In this document: positions 1 through 9,539 of the stretch, piece after piece
Numbering within the stretch: position 1 is the first letter of the stretch
How the letters are laid out: the number at the start of each line of letters is the position of its first letter
DNA from: Actinidia chinensis
Lineage: Eukaryota > Streptophyta > Magnoliopsida > Ericales > Actinidiaceae
Assembly (NCBI GenBank): GCA_009663005.1
Contig: VIGQ01001956.1
Span: 15,001 to 30,000, forward strand
DNA: 15,000 nucleotides
Direction: 5' to 3'
Position numbers and translations under genes: made by a program
The notes under the pieces: generated by a model
What the model saw: only the letters and a program-made list of their open reading frames with translations
The model's database searches: none
What the model was told of the DNA's origin: nothing

Positions 1-880
1 CTATTTTTTTTCTCTCAAACTAACAATACTTTTTCAAAATCCTTATACTTTATAATTTTGGTTCCTCTATTTGTTGTAGCAAGGTAATGCTTTTCGTATA
101 TGCATGTAATATATTTTATTATCTGAGACGTTTATATCTGATTTATTTTTTAGATATAAACTATAACGATACCACACCTAAAATAAGGAATTTTTTTTTT
201 GCCGTAGTGCTCTTGAACACGAACATTAATTAGTTGGACTTGCCCAAGCGTTTCCAGTTGAAGGGTGCTTGCCACTTTTCGATGCATCTTTTATATATCC
301 TATTTTAACACTCAGTTCTCTAGCGTAAAAGCGAATAGTGCAGCATAATACTCGAAAATCCGGATCGTATCCACAAAAAGCTAATGTGGCAAGATTTGAG
401 TGTTTGATTGGTTGTAATTAAGAAAGTGTAAAATATATTTTTTGTGTTTTTGCTTCGTAAATGGTGTGAATGAAAAATGTAAATAAATGTAAAATAGCGA
501 AGTTCACGCACTTAGCCATCTACTAGCTTAAATCTTTCCAATTCCTTATCCTTTTATGAAGTTTCCAACCAAGTCTCAAGGTATATATAGTGGTTGAAAA
601 AAATTTTTCAAGTGAAAATAGTATTTTATGTGTAAATATATTTTATCAAATCAATACTCTGATTTCTTTGATATGGTTTTTAAACATTTGAATGCCTTCT
701 CTAAGTATTAATTTACCAAGTAAAATTGATAACAATTAATCAAAAAGTGTACATTCTAAATTTTTGATCTCTAAAATTACCATTTAAAGGGTTTCATAAA
801 CAAACATTAAAATTGTTTTGAAAGAGAAAAGAAATTAGTTAATCAAATGGTCGAAAGAAAATATCGTCCTTGAACCGAGT

Positions 881-924
881 CTAAAGATTTAGCCTTCCAT
901 AGGTATGAAAGACTTAATCTTTAG
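881..924. repeat. Imperfect inverted repeat (stem-loop)
   Basis: CTAAAGATTTAG at 881-892 pairs with CTTAATCTTTAG at 913-924, 11 of 12 positions, around a 20-base loop. It could fold as DNA or RNA. It has no T-run or adjacent gene to mark it as a regulatory element, and it may be a piece of an old repeat. Confidence 0.45.
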
Positions 925-1209
925 TGCAAATTAAGAAAATAAACATAGAAGAACTTAACATGAAATTAAAGAAAAACTGAAAAGGAAATAACATTAATAG
1001 AAATTATCAGAATAACTAATTTACGTAAGAAAACCAACCGTTAATAAGGCGGTAATATGTAAGCGATAACACCAGCCATCAACAGACAATTTGAATTTAG
1101 AAGTAATTAAACTAACAGAAATATTGAATTTACGAAAGTAATACCAGTGTTGAGAATTTTAAATTACTCTAATCTAATTTAATCTACTACCCAAATAAAA
1201 AGTGTTTGA

Positions 1210-1257
1210 ACTAAAACTATTACCAAAACTAAAACTAAAACTCAAAACTAAAACTAC
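1210..1257. repeat. AAAACT-type simple repeat
   Basis: Repeated AAAACT/CAAAACT units with small interruptions. It is a short microsatellite. The unit does not match the plant telomere heptamer TTTAGGG in either strand. Confidence 0.7.
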
Positions 1258-1296
1258 CTAAACAAAAACTTCAGAACTCAAAATAAACTCTCTTAC

Positions 1297-1305
1297 TATA
1301 TATAG
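1297..1305 (+). promoter_or_regulatory. TATA-like box, possible plant core promoter
   Basis: TATATATAG lies upstream of a GA-rich and then CT-rich stretch, the arrangement seen in many plant core promoters with pyrimidine-rich 5' leaders. No coding sequence with a recognisable product follows in the next kilobase, so it may be chance in AT-rich DNA or a leftover of a retroelement LTR. Confidence 0.2.
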
Positions 1306-1345
1306 ATAGAGAGAAAAAGTGGAAAAGATATCTTGTCAAAAAAAA

Positions 1346-1365
1346 ATATATATATATATATATAT
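1346..1365. repeat. (AT)n microsatellite
   Basis: About ten uninterrupted AT dinucleotides, flanked by an A-run and a T-run and followed by a short GA repeat. Confidence 0.85.
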
Positions 1366-1478
1366 TTTTACAGAGAGAGAGGGAGAAGATACAGGGGGCA
1401 AACTATTACTCACACCCGGGTTGTCAGTGGGGTTGGGATTTGGAATGTTTTTGGGAAGTTTTTTACCCAATTTTGTTC

Positions 1479-1574
1479 CTCTCTCTCCATCTTGCATCCC
1501 TTCTCTCTCTCACGCAAGCCCAGCTACCACGCCGAGCCCCCTCTCTCTCTTGCATCTCTCTCTCTTCTCACTCT
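1479..1574. repeat. CT-rich stretch with repeated CTTGCATC
   Basis: CTCTCT runs dominate, and CTTGCATC occurs twice (1491-1498 and 1549-1556), each next to CTCTCT runs, so part of the stretch looks like a local duplication. It resembles the leaders of plant genes and the CT-rich block in the LTR at about 5477-5560, but no extended match to that LTR is visible. The open frames across it are low-complexity and are not called as genes. Confidence 0.45.
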
Positions 1575-1599
1575 GAAACCCAGCATTCTATCTACCCAC

Positions 1600-1945
1600 T
1601 TTTTTATTTCAATTTAATTTTGTTATCTAATTTTATTATATTTTATTTTCAATTTATTTTTTCTTTATCAATTTTATCTTCTTTTTGGATAACTATTTTG
1701 TTATTATATGTTTCTAATATTTTGTGTATTTTTTATAATTTATAAAAAAATGACAAAATTTTATAATTTTTTGTTTACTTTAATTCTGAATTTTTATATA
1801 CATTTTTTAAATACATAAGACTTATTTATTAATTTTTGTTTGTAGTACCATCTCTTCTTTCTGATTTTTTTTAAAAATTTTTAAATACTTAAATTTTTTT
1901 ATTTAGTATTATTGTCATAAAAACCATAAAAAAATAATACTTTTG
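1600..1945. other. Very AT-rich spacer, nothing recognised
   Basis: Almost only A and T with short T-runs. No open frame with coding character, no clear repeat unit and no RNA gene signature is visible. Confidence 0.6.
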
Positions 1946-1950
1946 CACCA

Positions 1951-2115
1951 AAGGGGAGGCCTGGGGGTGGAGAGAGGTCCGCTGAAATGGAGGGTGGGGC
2001 TGACTAGTGTGGGCTTGGGGTGAGGGCTCGGCTGGGGCGTTGCAAAAAAAAAGGAGGGCTTGGGGGGCCCGAATGGGGCTTTGCAATCAAAAAGGGGAGG
2101 CTGGGGGCCCGGCTG
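1951..2115 (+). repeat. G-rich imperfect minisatellite, 42-45 bp unit
   Basis: The + strand carries many GGG and GGGG runs in otherwise AT-rich surroundings. A unit beginning GGCTTGGGG or GGCTGGGGG restarts at about 2012, 2057 and 2099, with a looser related stretch from 1951. The first two units contain TTGCA followed by an A-rich run and a G-run. The spacing of G-runs is compatible with G-quadruplex formation on the + strand. A 158-residue open frame on the minus strand crosses it but is proline-rich because of the C-runs and is not considered a gene. Confidence 0.6.
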
Positions 2116-2914
2116 GGTTAAAGTTATGGGGACACATGGGGAAAAGAGAGAAAGAGTAGGGGCAAAAGAATAATTTTTGGTTAGGGTACAGTGATGGATC
2201 TTTGATTTGACATAAGAGGGGTGTGAGAATAGAGATGGAGAGCCATCTTGTTGACTTCCCACATAGTTTCTCATTACAAATATTAAAGTATAAAAAGTTG
2301 TCAGCACATATTTTGGTTTGGGAGAGTGAATGAATGGTGACATCTCAGCTTTTTGGGCACCACTATCTCTGTCTGTGCCCGGTACAAACATTTGGTTTGG
2401 AATCGTTCAGCTAGGACAGTGTGTTTGTTTGTTTATTTCTTTGTTTGATTTTAGCTTTTTCTTTTGAGCATTTTGATCTCTCTCGACTGGTATAAGTTGT
2501 AAACCTTCTAATCACTTTGAAAACTGCTCCCTTGTTTTACCTGCAAAACTCTTTTTCTACCATCTTGTTCCCAAATAATGTGTATAATATAATAAATAAG
2601 ATACTCAATGATGGTAAATGTGGAGAATTCAATGGTTAAATAACCAATATATTTGTGGAAATCAAGGGTCATTGAGGTCTTCAACTTGCAAAATAAGGAC
2701 CTCATAGCTGACATTTTATAATGCCAGCAAACTTGAAAATGATATTCAGACTGTGTTTGAATTACGAATTAAGGAGAAATTATTAAGGAAAATTAAAATA
2801 TAGAATAGCAAAATCAAAAGAAATTAATTTGTTTTTGCCAGTTCGTCATCTTCTTATCTTTTTGTTAACATTTTTCCACTCTCTTTGTACCATATTTCGC
2901 AAATCTATGATCCA

Positions 2915-2950
2915 ATATATATATATATATATATAGATAGATAGATAGAG
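2915..2950. repeat. (AT)n followed by (GATA)n microsatellite
   Basis: About ten AT dinucleotides run directly into GATA units, a compound microsatellite likely to vary in length between individuals. Confidence 0.85.
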
Positions 2951-3650
2951 AGTCTTCCTCGGGTTGGTTATGCCATAGTTTTTGATCGGTTTGTAATTAC
3001 ATGGTCTTGACTATGTTTTTGCAGTTCCTTTTCATGGGTTCTACAAATTAACTTAATTCTTTGCCAGATAATCGAATTATCAAAATGAAAAATGAACGTT
3101 TTTTTTCTTGAACATTGTATGGACATCGTGTATTGAATCCTATTCCATTGAGATTAGGTCATGTAGTCATGATGGAACTGGGATTTTTGACAGGAGCGGA
3201 AGTCAAACTCATCAATATATTAATTATGAGATGATATTGTATTTTTTTTTGTAATTGAATGAAAATTATATTAGTAACATACTTATTAGCTGATGGTAGT
3301 GTCAATTTTTTTTTTACCACTTAGCCCCACTGTGCCTCCTCCCCTGATTTTGGGATTGATACCAAGGAAAGAGGCCAAAATTCTTCTACTATAGAATGCT
3401 TTCTTCAGGGCCAGGCACTTTCCACGGTGTACAACACCCAAAATCTATTTCATTCTCACAGAAATCTTGAGAGAAAAGATGCAACCAGAACGATTGGGCT
3501 TTTTTTCATGTATTTCGTGTATAGCTTACAGTTCGGTCGTCATTTCTGTTTTGCTTGTGTACGTAATTTAGATTCGCGTTATTGTAATATTGTATTATCC
3601 ATTTTTAATAAATTCTTCCCATTTGATTCTGTATGACTCTTCGTATAACA

Positions 3651-3665
3651 AGAGAGAGAGAGAGA
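3651..3665. repeat. (AG)n microsatellite
   Basis: Seven AG dinucleotides in a row. Confidence 0.8.
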
Positions 3666-3855
3666 ATTGCAATCCTTTCCTTGTGGGCGGGGTGGGCATG
3701 GAAACTGTTTAATTTTTGTGTGAATGGAAAAGCATAAAGAGGAGTAGTTTTTAACAACTCTAAAGGAGTTTAGTAATAGAACTAAATTGGCATCTCCTGT
3801 ACAAGCCCTGAATGGCTGCTTTATTTGAATGGTTGTCAATGGTGGAATCCTACGC

Positions 3856-3872
3856 ACCCTCATGATGAGGGT
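3856..3872. repeat. Short palindrome
   Basis: ACCCTCAT and ATGAGGGT form perfect 8-base arms around a single G. Further out, GGAAT (from 3845) and ATTCC (to about 3879) can extend the pairing. No gene or T-run is attached. Confidence 0.5.
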
Positions 3873-4285
3873 TAATTCCCACGATATGTTTATAATTATT
3901 TAAATAGAGTTTGTTTGCTATAAATGCTTGAGGTTTAACCTGAAAAACAACACTTGAGTAGTCGCAAACACCAACCTCCCATGATCCACAGGCGCCCCCA
4001 CCGAAACCAACCCCCATTATTTGAGTCTTTAATGAAGAGAGGACCTATACGTTTTAGTTTCGCCAAGGCGGCTTTGGAGGTGTTCCCCAAGTTAGTGGTT
4101 CTAAGCCATGTTTTATCCTGGGAGGCAAGACGTCCGACAACACCCTACAACACCCGTCGGTAGGCGGCCGAATTCTTTCTTAAGGAGATGCGATTGCAGG
4201 ACTCGGCTACTCTGTTGATCTCTTATATTTCAGTTTCTTGGAATTTAAATTTCTGCAATTTATTTTGTATTAATAAAAATTATTC

Positions 4286-4301
4286 TTGAAATTCTGTATT
4301 G
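4286..4301. repeat. 16-bp direct repeat, left copy
   Basis: TTGAAATTCTGTATTG is identical to 13003-13018, and weaker similarity continues for about 30 bases on the right side of both copies. The two copies sit on opposite sides of the LTR retrotransposon, about 8.7 kb apart, in the same orientation. Their origin is unknown. Confidence 0.5.
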
Positions 4302-5137
4302 GCGAAGCCATTGTTTTTCCAACCATCTTAAGAAGATTCCTTTTTTGATCATTTGCGACATCGGCAATCGAATTTCACTAAATGATTCTTGTCAGTTCGG
4401 ATGTGGAGATGCATATCTATCATGTAAAGAGAAAGTTGGATACTCTTTGATATGTACAGATCTATACTGTAGAAAGTGAGAAAAAAACATATTTTCAGCA
4501 ATCTGTTTTCTGAAAAAATAAAAAAATAAAAAATAAAAAATACAAATAACAGTTCTGGTTTTTGAAAGAAGAAAAAAAAAATATTTTTTTTTCATTACAA
4601 AATTGATTTCGATTACAAATGGCGGAATACTATTTTATTATTTTTTTTTCTTTTCAGAATACTAGTTTCTCTATATTATTTTTAAGATGAAAAAACAAGT
4701 ATTCGGCTTACCACGGAAAAACCCTATCGGGTCGTGCATCGGGTTCGAAACGTCGCTGCAGATTGAATGGTTCGCGGCCGATTGTTGAAGAAAACAAAAT
4801 TATATAGAAAAAAACAGAGAGAAGGGTCTCTCATTATTAGGCAGAAAGGATGGAGAAAGAGATCGTTGGCACTTCATTAGAAGAAAGAATAAGAGAGAAA
4901 GGAAAGATAAGTTGTCACAAAGACGAAAGATGAATATAAATGGAAGAGAATGAACATTGTGGCATAGAAAGAGATAAAGGGCAGCTAATTAAAAAAAAAA
5001 AAAAAATCGCATGCGTATGTTTCTCTGATCTTCTGACGGAGATAAGGCCAGCCTATGGATCTATATTCTATTCATCCCTATCATATATTCTACGTGTCCG
5101 GTTTTACCGCATACCTCACTCCATACTACTACTTAGA

Positions 5138-5156
5138 CCCCCCCCCCAACCCCCCC
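5138..5156 (+). repeat. C-run inside LTR start
   Basis: Ten C, AA, then seven C. The equivalent part of the 3' LTR is an AATA repeat instead, so the two LTRs differ completely in this short stretch. C-runs of this size can form i-motifs, with G-quadruplexes on the other strand, and are also prone to sequencing error. Confidence 0.7.
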
Positions 5157-6115
5157 ATGTCAATTCGTGGATCGAAGTGTTTTTTTTTTATTGGGCCACC
5201 TTGGATACAATTGGACTTAGATGTAATTGATGTTTGGCTTAAGTGGAGATTGGGGTTTAATTTGGATCCAAAATTATAGAAATTTTATTTGGTGTAAAAT
5301 CAAACAAGGCTGAGACTCCTTCGTTTGGATCCCTTCCTCATAACCGTTTTGAATTCTTTCAAACACAATTCTCCGCAACATCATCATCCCCAACACAATC
5401 ATCCCCACCATCATTATTATGTTTTCTTTCTTTCCTTTCTTTGTTTTTTTTTCTTTCTTTTTTTTTATATCACACACTCTCTCTCGGTCACGTCTCTCTC
5501 ACGCCGGATCCTATCCTCTCCTATCTCTCCACGAAATTCTTGTCTTTCCCTCTGTGTGTCTGAACACAGAAGAGAATTGTGTTGAGAGTGTTGATCGGGG
5601 TGAGTATATGTGAATTCAGTGGTGTCAATGGAGATAATTATCTACTCAACTGGGGCTTCGGATTGAGCCAATAATATCAGAGATCGCGAGTATTTTGGAT
5701 TCATTTTCTCTTCTTCATGTTTTGAGATTGATGGTATTTATTGAGGTCAAGGGGTTAGTTTATGGTTGGGATTTACTTTGATTTTTTGTTAATACCCCAA
5801 TATATCTTATATCAAGTCTATTGAGAACATTATTTTGAGTATAAACTTAAACATAAAAACGTATTTATATAATGAAAATGGTACACGAGGGTTCACTGTT
5901 GTTTGGGTTTGTTTTTTTTATTGGTTTTAATTGATGATTATGATATTGCATCATTTCTGTTATTTACATTAAATCTGTTGCCATTTTATGGTGGATCTGG
6001 AAATATTTTGAGAATGACAACATGCTATGATATACCAAAAATAGATTGGATTAGATTAAGCCTGAAATGAAAAGTCCTATTATGGGCAAACAATAACAAA
6101 CCAGCGCGGGAGGGA

Positions 6116-6250
6116 ATGTCGACCCTTTCGGTGAGTGACCGAGAATGCGGCCGTATTGGGTATGTCAAACCTTTCGGTGAAAGTCCGCTAAGTGGCGATA
6201 TTGGGTAATGTTCAACTTTCGGTGAAGTCCGAGAAGGTAGCCGGTTAGGT
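6116..6250 (+). repeat. Three-copy tandem array, 46-bp unit, inside LTR
   Basis: Copies start at ATGTC/ATGTT at 6116, 6162 and 6208, with lengths 46, 46 and about 43. The best conserved core is CTTTCGGTGA followed by a TCCG- or CCGAG-type string, and copies 1 and 2 end in ATTGGGT. The array is richer in G+C and CpG than the rest of the LTR. Tandem arrays in LTR U3 or leader regions can act as promoter or enhancer modules; here that is inference. The missing part of the 3' LTR would have held the same array. Confidence 0.8.
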
Positions 6251-7281
6251 CTTAGAGCTAGTGTGTCATTCTAACTTATTGGAGTAAGGTTTTGTGAGAA
6301 AAATCAAAATTTTGAGAGACTTGTTGGCATTGAAATTACAACTTGAAAATGTGTATTTTTATATTGTTTATTCAAAGGAATTAAAATCTTGCTTTTTGAG
6401 AAAAGCTGCGAATCAAGAATGATGGATGGAGAAATTATGGATTGAAATTAAAAGTATATTTTGGATAAATGAAGTATAGATTTCATTTAATCATGTTTCA
6501 TATATGATTATGTATCTGGAGGTTTGGCTTGAATCATCAAGTCCATTGTTAAATCTTTTCAAGGTAACTCACCTTTTTATCTATAAAATTAATTTCAGTA
6601 CCCGAAATTTTATCCTGATTCCGTGAGTCATGTGATGGCCGGTTGTTATTTTTATAAATGTTAATTCTGAAAAATTGTATATTTATTTGCCCGATGTGGG
6701 TAAAGATTTTATAACTAAATTTTTATGCTTTTAGATTTTTTTTTGAATTGTTAGAAATTATATTTAAATCATTAAATTAAATTTTGGGTTAATTGAAACA
6801 TGTACAATTTTGAAGATAAAATAAAGACCTTTAATTAAGGGGTTGAATGGCAATTTTATTATAATGGATGATTTTGTCCAACACAATCATTAACTTAACT
6901 TAATATTTTTTTTATAAAAGACTAAAAAAATAAAAGAAAGACGGAAGGTTTATAGCGATAAGAACATCCATATTGTATTATATATATATATTTAAAATAG
7001 AAGAGCAATTATATGGTGTTATTACCCTATGATCATGAAATAGAAACGTGGAATCTAACGGTGAGATGATGTCCGATTTTAAATAAAAATTTTAGTATAT
7101 TTCTATGGTTATTTTCTTAATTTGGTACGTAATAGATAATGGAGAGCATGATCCATGAAAATTATTATCGTACTCTGACGTAATGACAAGTATATTGTCA
7201 TATTGGTAGTTTGACTTTTTCCGCATTTGAGTTATTGCCTTATAGTGGTCGGGTTTTTGGTTTGACCGGGGCGTGACAACC

Positions 7282-7293
7282 TGGTATCAGAGC
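7282..7293 (+). promoter_or_regulatory. Primer-binding site for initiator Met tRNA
   Basis: TGGTATCAGAGC is complementary to the 3' end of plant initiator methionine tRNA, the usual primer for minus-strand DNA synthesis in plant LTR retrotransposons. Similarity resumes at AGGTTCGA after a short disturbed stretch. It lies four bases after the LTR end. It is not a tRNA gene. Confidence 0.93.
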
Positions 7294-7615
7294 TCTAGGT
7301 TCGAATACCTATAGGCCGTGGGGTGGTTAAGCCACAATTATTCCCGGTATCTTCTAGTTATTAAGAATCACCGAGGGTATTATATGGGTATTGAATAACA
7401 TGAACAGTGGGATGGTTATACCCGTTTTGTTTTTTGGGGTTTAAGTGTATAAAGAGTAACATAAAGTGTTTATTTATATAATGAGAACAAACATGAATAT
7501 ACATGTATAACATGGTATCTGCTATGAGTTCCATATGGTATGGTAAATGTTTAACTAAATCATAATGCGTATGATTGTTTAAATATTTTTTTTGTCTTGT
7601 GACATTATGTAGAAC
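7294..7615 (+). other. Untranslated leader between PBS and gag
   Basis: AT-rich sequence with no motif, matching the non-coding leader found before gag in this type of element. A minus-strand open frame of 164 codons (7361-7855) crosses it and the start of gag and is a shadow. Confidence 0.6.
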
Positions 7616-8795
7616 ATGCCACCTACGACAAGTAAGAGGTCCGCAAGGTTCACTTACAGGCAGCACTGGGGCTCGTGGAAATTCGTGAGAAGGGGATGGT
7701 GAAAATCCCCAAGAGTCGTGATGGGGGGAGATGCTAGAGAAAATGTGGGAGGTACTGGGAGTTGCTCCCATGGCGTGTTTGGTGGTGCCAATATGCATGC
7801 AATGGGTGTTTTCACTGCCACTTGAACAAGTGGGTAGGAACACGGTGCAAGGCAATGCAAGTGCCAGCTAGGGCGCTGACACCAGGGCCACCACAGCCCA
7901 TGAAATGCCTTTCTTCAACTTTCTTCTTCGCCCGCCCACTTTTAGGGCTACGCAGATCCTTTGATGGCAGAAGGATTGGCTGGAACAGGTCACTATAGCC
8001 CTTAGATACAATTTTGGTGACAGAGGAAGATTGAGGGTATTGTTTGCATCTTATCAGTTTGCAAGGGACGCCTCCATGGTTGAAACTGTGGATGAGAGTG
8101 TGGCTAAGAAGTTGGAAGCCATTTAGAAGGCTTTTTCTAGATCATTATTTACAAGACACAAGCAAAGCGACGCTTAATGATGGAGTTCCTTAATTTTAGT
8201 CCAAAGTTGGCATGACTGTGCTCATATGAAGCTAATTCACTAGTTTGGTCAATGTTTGCTGAAAGCATTTGTGTCCACGGAGTCTGAGAAGGCAACAGTT
8301 TATGCGAGGGCTTGGCCGTCCATAAAGGAACAAGATTGCAGGGACTTAATCAGGTTTACTCTAACATGGGTGCTGGCGGCAGCATTGATGAGACATTAAG
8401 AGACTAGGAAGATCACAAATCCTAAATCTCAAACGTGAGGGAACTAGCAACCAAGTCTGGAGGGGCGTTCTTTTAAGAAGCCAAAGAGTTCTTACTACTT
8501 AACAACAGTATCCTGTTAGACCTTCAACTCACACGTCAGTAGTATTATCAGACCAGACATCTCGGAGAGGGCCGACTGTTTTTGGTTTGTCACCAGTATG
8601 GTCATCGGGTTATGACGCGCCATTTGAAAGGGCAGTTTGAGGCAGTCACAGAATCGAGGGCACAGTCCTATAAGCCAACACAGATCAGACCCAAGACGTC
8701 CCCTTTCCAGTGTTCCTCCCGGGTCCTTTTTTGCCTTTTTGCCACGTGGTGGACATATGATGCGTCAGTGCACTCAGAGGGGGACAGGCCATGGA
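7616..8795 (+). pseudogene. gag remnant (capsid domain and zinc knuckles)
   Basis: Gag forms the particle that packages element RNA. A likely start is ATG at 7616 (MPPTTSKRSAR), closed by TGA after 28 codons. PPTF at 7932-7943 and YADPLMAE at 7949-7972 mark the beginning of the retrotransposon gag domain in two different frames. Open stretches at 7977-8126 (starts WLEQVTIALRYNF) and 8268-8399 (starts FVSTESEKATVYAR, contains WPSIKEQ and VLAAALM) match the middle and end of that domain. Two CCHC-type zinc knuckles follow, at 8577-8620 and 8732-8771, both with frame breaks. In the first the last cysteine position reads CGC (Arg). Stops and frameshifts in between rule out a working protein. Confidence 0.85.
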
Positions 8796-8989
8796 TTTAT
8801 GGATTAACAACAACCTACTCGTGTCCGTTCAGGCATCGGAGGGCCACTCCAACATTTACAATCACACAGACACGTCATAAATCAGTCTAGACCACAGGCT
8901 AAGCTCATCAGGGTCAGAGTACGCAGGACGTGTTTATCTATGAATCAGCAGTATGACCGTCGGGGGCAACTGTAAGGCCATGATCAGCA

Positions 8990-9420
8990 TTGGACACCTA
9001 TGTTGTGCGAGGTACTTTTCTCATATGTAATTCATGGGCTCGTTGTTCTCCAACAAACCCCAAAAACACTCACCAAAGACACCAACACAAAAAAAAAACA
9101 AGAAGGAGCAATCACTGCATTCATCGCATCATCTTTTGCTTTGGCATTGGGATTGTAAAAGAAGTGTTGTATTCAGTGCCTTTAATTAGACACTCCATTT
9201 GGAGGAAGAATAACCCTGATACGAGTGTTGTAGATCTTGTGCGGTTTGAGATCGCTAATCGACCGTTTCGTGTTTTGGATTTATGTGTTGGCATGACTTC
9301 TTTTGACATAATCCTTGGTATTGATTGTTGACTGACTATCAGGCCACTATAGATTGGTTCGACTCGGTTCCTTTTTGTACCGCCGAGGGAATCGCTTCCA
9401 TTTCGTGGGAAGTCGAGGTT
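8990..9420 (+). pseudogene. Aspartic protease remnant of pol
   Basis: The retrotransposon protease cuts the Gag-Pol polyprotein and acts as a dimer, each half supplying an Asp in a D-T/S-G-A motif. VVRGTFLI near 9002-9026 marks the start of the domain. The FIASSFALALGL stretch (9120-9155), which normally follows the active site in this family, is present in another frame. VGMTSFDIILGID and TDYQATID (9290-9350) mark the end, with a base missing between them. The active-site motif itself cannot be found: its place is taken by a CA- and A-rich stretch at about 9049-9105. At least three frame changes occur. The protein cannot be functional. Confidence 0.8.
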
Positions 9421-9539
9421 GTGGTTTTGTCCCTTCATCACTGCCTTTGATAGGCAAGTGGCGTTAATTTTCTTTCTTCTCTTTCTGTTTCTCGCAATGC
9501 TTGGTCGATGAGGTAGCGTCGTTAGCGTGGCTTTTGCCA

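Larger units (their letters stand above)
1..1290. other. AT-rich intergenic DNA, no gene seen
   Basis: No coding region is supported here. All open frames are short, lack domain signatures and lie in AT-rich sequence. Around 300-1270 the mix of a cytosine-poor leader, a short stem-loop and runs of AAAACT reminds me of non-coding parts of old plant retroelements, but that is recollection and no LTR end, primer site or coding motif is visible. A TATATATAG string also occurs near 583-592 without any gene after it. Confidence 0.5.
2160..5094. other. Intergenic DNA, no gene recognised
   Basis: No frame longer than about 95 codons and no domain motif on either strand. The stretch contains microsatellites, a small palindrome and one short sequence repeated on the far side of the retrotransposon. 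Positions 3954-4200 are less AT-rich than the surroundings and contain a 69-codon frame, but nothing in its product is recognisable. It could be a fragment of an older element. Confidence 0.5.
5095..7278 (+). repeat. 5' LTR, about 2.18 kb
   Basis: The right end is fixed by TGACA (7274-7278) four bases before the primer-binding site. The left end is placed at TGTCCGG (5095) because that point aligns with TGTAAGG just after the polypurine tract at 12613, and TGTC...GACA gives the usual inverted ends. From 5158 the sequence aligns with the 3' LTR from 12686 through the ATAACCGTTT block near 5340 to T-rich sequence near 5465. Between 5477 and 5560 is a CT-rich block suited to a transcript leader. 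An alternative left end at TGTCA (5158) also forms an inverted pair with TGACA but would sit 73 bases after the polypurine tract in the 3' copy, so it is less likely. Confidence 0.85.

Noticed and set aside
1210..1257. Interstitial telomere repeat
   Set aside because: The unit is AAAACT, not CCCTAAA or TTTAGGG.
300..1270. Non-coding relic of another LTR retrotransposon
   Set aside because: The impression rests on memory of similar plant repeats. No LTR pair, primer site or coding motif is visible, so it is not called as a mobile element.
1915..2391. 158-codon open frame on the minus strand
   Set aside because: Half of it is the C-rich strand of the minisatellite, giving proline-rich low complexity. 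No domain, signal or codon pattern supports a gene.
4700..4740. Plant splice donor GTGGTAAG on the minus strand after a pyrimidine-rich leader
   Set aside because: A single short consensus match with no coding exon on either side is not evidence for a gene.
7282..7310. tRNA-like sequence
   Set aside because: Only the complement of the tRNA 3' end is present, next to the LTR end; it is the primer-binding site.
7361..7855. 164-codon minus-strand frame
   Set aside because: It lies opposite the leader and start of gag and has no recognisable motif; it is an antisense shadow.
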